DNA of 64,000 nt from NCBI GenBank assembly GCA_010093515.1, contig MU001677.1:46273-110272 (forward strand), given 5' to 3'. Positions 61,753 through 64,000 of this stretch are shown here, piece after piece. This DNA comes from Lineolata rhizophorae (lineage: Eukaryota > Ascomycota > Dothideomycetes > Lineolatales > Lineolataceae). Within the stretch, counting starts at the first letter, position 1; every line of letters begins with the position of its first letter. A program made the position numbers and the translations under genes. The notes under the pieces were generated by a model. The model was not told the origin of the DNA. It was given only the letters and a program-made list of their open reading frames with translations, and ran no database searches.

Positions 61753-64000
61753 CTAATCAAACCCCGACCCGCTCCGCCCCAGCACGCCCAACACGCTCCT
61801 TCGCGCGCCCGCGCTCGCGTTCCGCCGCGCGCTCTCCCTCTTGCGCTGCTCCGTCGCCTGCACGACGCGCTTCCGCTCCGCCTCCCGCGCCTGGTAGTGA
61901 ATGTTACTCTTTTTGTTACCGCCCCTGCGCACCGCGCCCGCGTCGACGCCCGCCGTCGGCGTCGCGTTGCCACTCGAGCTGTTGGACGTGACCCCGCCGA
62001 CGCCGAGGCTGCTTGTCACTCGGCGGACCAAGTTGGGCACGCGGAAGCCGGGCTTGGCCGCGGACCGCGCCGGCGCTGGGAACGCCATAGGCCCACTGCC
62101 CGCATTGGCCGAAGCCGACGCGCGCATCAGCGAGAGTCGGTCGACGACGCCCGAAGGTCGGTGGTCCTTGCCCTGGCACGTCTCAGCGTCCGAGTCGCCG
62201 TGGTCCGAGTACTGCGACTCCGGGATGGATGCGGGGTCGTCGATCAAAACGGATAGCGACTCGCGGATCTCGGCGATGCTAACGGGCTTACGCACGCTGG
62301 CATCCGCGGCGGTGCGCCGGAGGTGCGCCGGAGGCCGTTTCTCGCTGGCGTCGGCTGTGTTGGACTTGCTCTTGCGGGGGTCGACGTTTTCCTTTTGCGA
62401 GCCCTGGCCCTCCTGCGAATCGGGAATGGCCTCTTCAAAGCCCACGTCGTCGTCCGAGTCACGGTCCTCGATGGCGCGTAAGAACGCGGACCGCTTGGGG
62501 TTGTTTGCTGGAGGGGTCAGCACGAATCACTCCCGCGGAGGGCGAGAGACATACCGATCTTGCCAATGTTCTCGTCCTCGAGCAGCGCCTTCCTCATGCG
62601 GGCGAACTCGAGCTGCTTGCGCCGCCTACGCTCGGCGGCGTCGTCGTCCGAGTCGGATAAATCAAACCCGGCCCCACGCTTGCGCCGCAGGGCGCCGCTC
62701 TTGATGTCGCGGTACAGCTTGTCGATGCGCTTCTCGTCGTCGGCGCGCTCCTTGTCCCTGTTTCGATCAGCATGTCTCTGTTTTGGCAGGAGTTCGCAGC
62801 ACCCACGCATGAAAGGCGGCGATCTTGCGCTCGTCGACCTTGACATCGCTCTCGTCAATCATCCTGGCTACCTCCTCGTCAAGCTCCCCGTCGCTGTCGT
62901 CGCTGGCGCCGCCCAGGCCGGCGTACTCGTCCTCAGACTCCTCGGCCTGCTCCTCGAACATGCCTTTGGCGTCGACGAGCGTCTCGCGTTTTGCCTTGCG
63001 TAGTGCATCGAACGCATTGCGCCGTTGGCGGTGCCGCCGAGGCGGAGATTCGGGAACGGGCACCAGCTGCGTTTCGACCGTATCCGCGGTGGACGGCGGG
63101 TGCGCCCTCTCAAGAGGCGACATGACGGTGAAGCCGACGTCCTGGGTAGGTTCCGCGATATCAGACACCTGAGTCTCCGCGAACGCTTGGGTGAAGCTGA
63201 CGTTCACGTCGTCCGCCGGGACCTGGCTGTCTCGAACAAGCGTGTCCAGACCGGGACTCGGGAGCGCGGGCTCGACGGGCATAGGGAAGCTGGAGGGATC
63301 TTTTGCGTGAGCGGGAGATTCTAGCGTCCCCGCGAACATTTGGCTCATGTCTAGCGAGTCGTTTGCCGGCTGGAATCCAAACGCGGCCATTGGGTCGGAC
63401 GCGGCGTCGTCCTCGTCGTCCTCGTCGATGACTCGCCTGTGCCGCGACTGGCGCAGGGGCTCATCATCGGGAATAGGAGAGCCGACTTTGGCGCCGTCCT
63501 CGCTACTCCCCTCTTCATCGGCCTTTTCGTCAAAGATGCCGTCCGGGTCCCCGTCCTCGGACCCAGAGTACTGCACGTCTTCGTCCCCGTCCTCCTCATC
63601 GCTGCCCTGGTAGCTCTCGTCCTCGTCGCTGTCTAGGAAGTGCAGCTCCTCGCCCTCACCCTCCTTGCTTGCGGCCTTCTCTTTCTCGGCAAGTCGTCGG
63701 GCTTCCTCCCGCGCCTGCTCGACCATGTTCTCGATCTCGAGCTGGTCCTTGAGCCGCTCCTCGTCCGTCTGGACGTGGATACCGCGCGCGCGCAGTTGCT
63801 CAAGCTTCTCCTCGCGCTCCTGCCGCGCCTGCTGCCGCGCCTGCCGCCGCAGCGCAAAGTCCAGCTCCGCAGGCGTCATAGACCCGGGCTTTCGCGCGGC
63901 CTTAGACGGAGACCTAAGGTGTGCTAGGGCGCGGAGAGTCGTGAGCGAGTGCGGCTCGGACGATTGCTTTCTCTGGACGTCGAAAGCCGCGAACCGTGAT
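61753..64000 (-). CDS. MRC1: Replication checkpoint mediator Mrc1 (5' end outside window)
   Basis: Partial: the frame is open to the right edge, so the start lies beyond 64000. Visible exons are 64000-62807, 62757-62555 and 62507-61753 (about 717 residues); the introns are 49 and 47 bp. Mrc1/Claspin travels with the replisome and passes the Mec1/ATR signal to Rad53/Cds1. The sequence is the C-terminal half. It has a basic coiled start (LDFALRRQARQQARQEREEK), acidic segments, and the fungal Mrc1-like domain KIAAFHADKERADDEKRIDK ... GALRRKRGAGFDLSDSDDD ... LEDENIGKIANNPKRSAFLR built across both splices. Basic regions follow. Several SQ sites (for example DSLDMSQMF, IPDSQEGQGSQ, IPESQYSDH) are candidate Mec1/ATR targets. 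The first intron donor GTGGGT was chosen to give FHADKERADDE. Confidence 0.88.

Noticed and set aside
1-64000. Transposons, virus-derived elements or CRISPR arrays
   Set aside because: No reverse transcriptase, transposase, integrase, terminal repeats or regularly spaced identical repeats were recognised. The two decayed tandem arrays lack such parts.

Overview
The window looks like nuclear chromosomal DNA of a filamentous ascomycete (Pezizomycotina, most likely a Sordariomycete and possibly Hypocreales). The reasons are: intron-containing genes with 43-142 bp introns and CTAAC/CTGAC branch sites just before the acceptor, GC-rich coding sequence, long proline/glutamine-rich tails, and single-copy fungal orthologues (NOP13, SUI3, RSM24, ALG13, SLY1, PNUTS/Ppn1, NBR1, OSH3, RTF1, COQ7, MRC1). 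The lineage is an inference from gene content. Coding models were assembled by hand from splice signals and reading phase. In every spliced model complete at both ends, the exons sum to a multiple of three.

Layout. 1-3306: degenerate tandem-repeat DNA on both sides of a metallophosphoesterase gene. 3307-9785: nucleolar RRM protein NOP13, then a 1000-residue protein with a half zinc-cluster motif, then an aldo-keto reductase. 11239-17286: AIM24-domain protein, eIF2-beta, mitoribosomal mS35 and ALG13. 19220-32771: Barentsz/CASC3-like protein, SLY1 and a PNUTS/Ppn1-like PP1 regulator with a CCCH finger. 35903-45526: NBR1-like autophagy receptor with four ZZ domains, an aspartic protease without signal peptide, and a short-chain dehydrogenase. 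46300-54640: an accessory-looking block with three further half zinc-cluster genes, all on the minus strand, plus an APH/choline-kinase-like gene. 55764-64000: OSH3, RTF1, COQ7 and the 3' part of MRC1, tightly packed.

Most genes are unrelated housekeeping genes (ribosome biogenesis, translation initiation, mitochondrial translation, N-glycosylation, ER-Golgi fusion, transcription, lipid transfer, ubiquinone synthesis, replication checkpoint). I see no operon-like or metabolite cluster.

The signal most worth attention is a four-member family with the motif G-[AV]-C-x2-C-x6-C-x-H, which resembles the first half of a Zn2Cys6 cluster with a His after the third Cys. Three members lie within 8.4 kb. 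In those three, a phase-0 intron falls exactly before the third Cys, and two of the three introns begin with GC instead of GT. No transposon, virus-derived element, tRNA, rRNA or CRISPR array was recognised.
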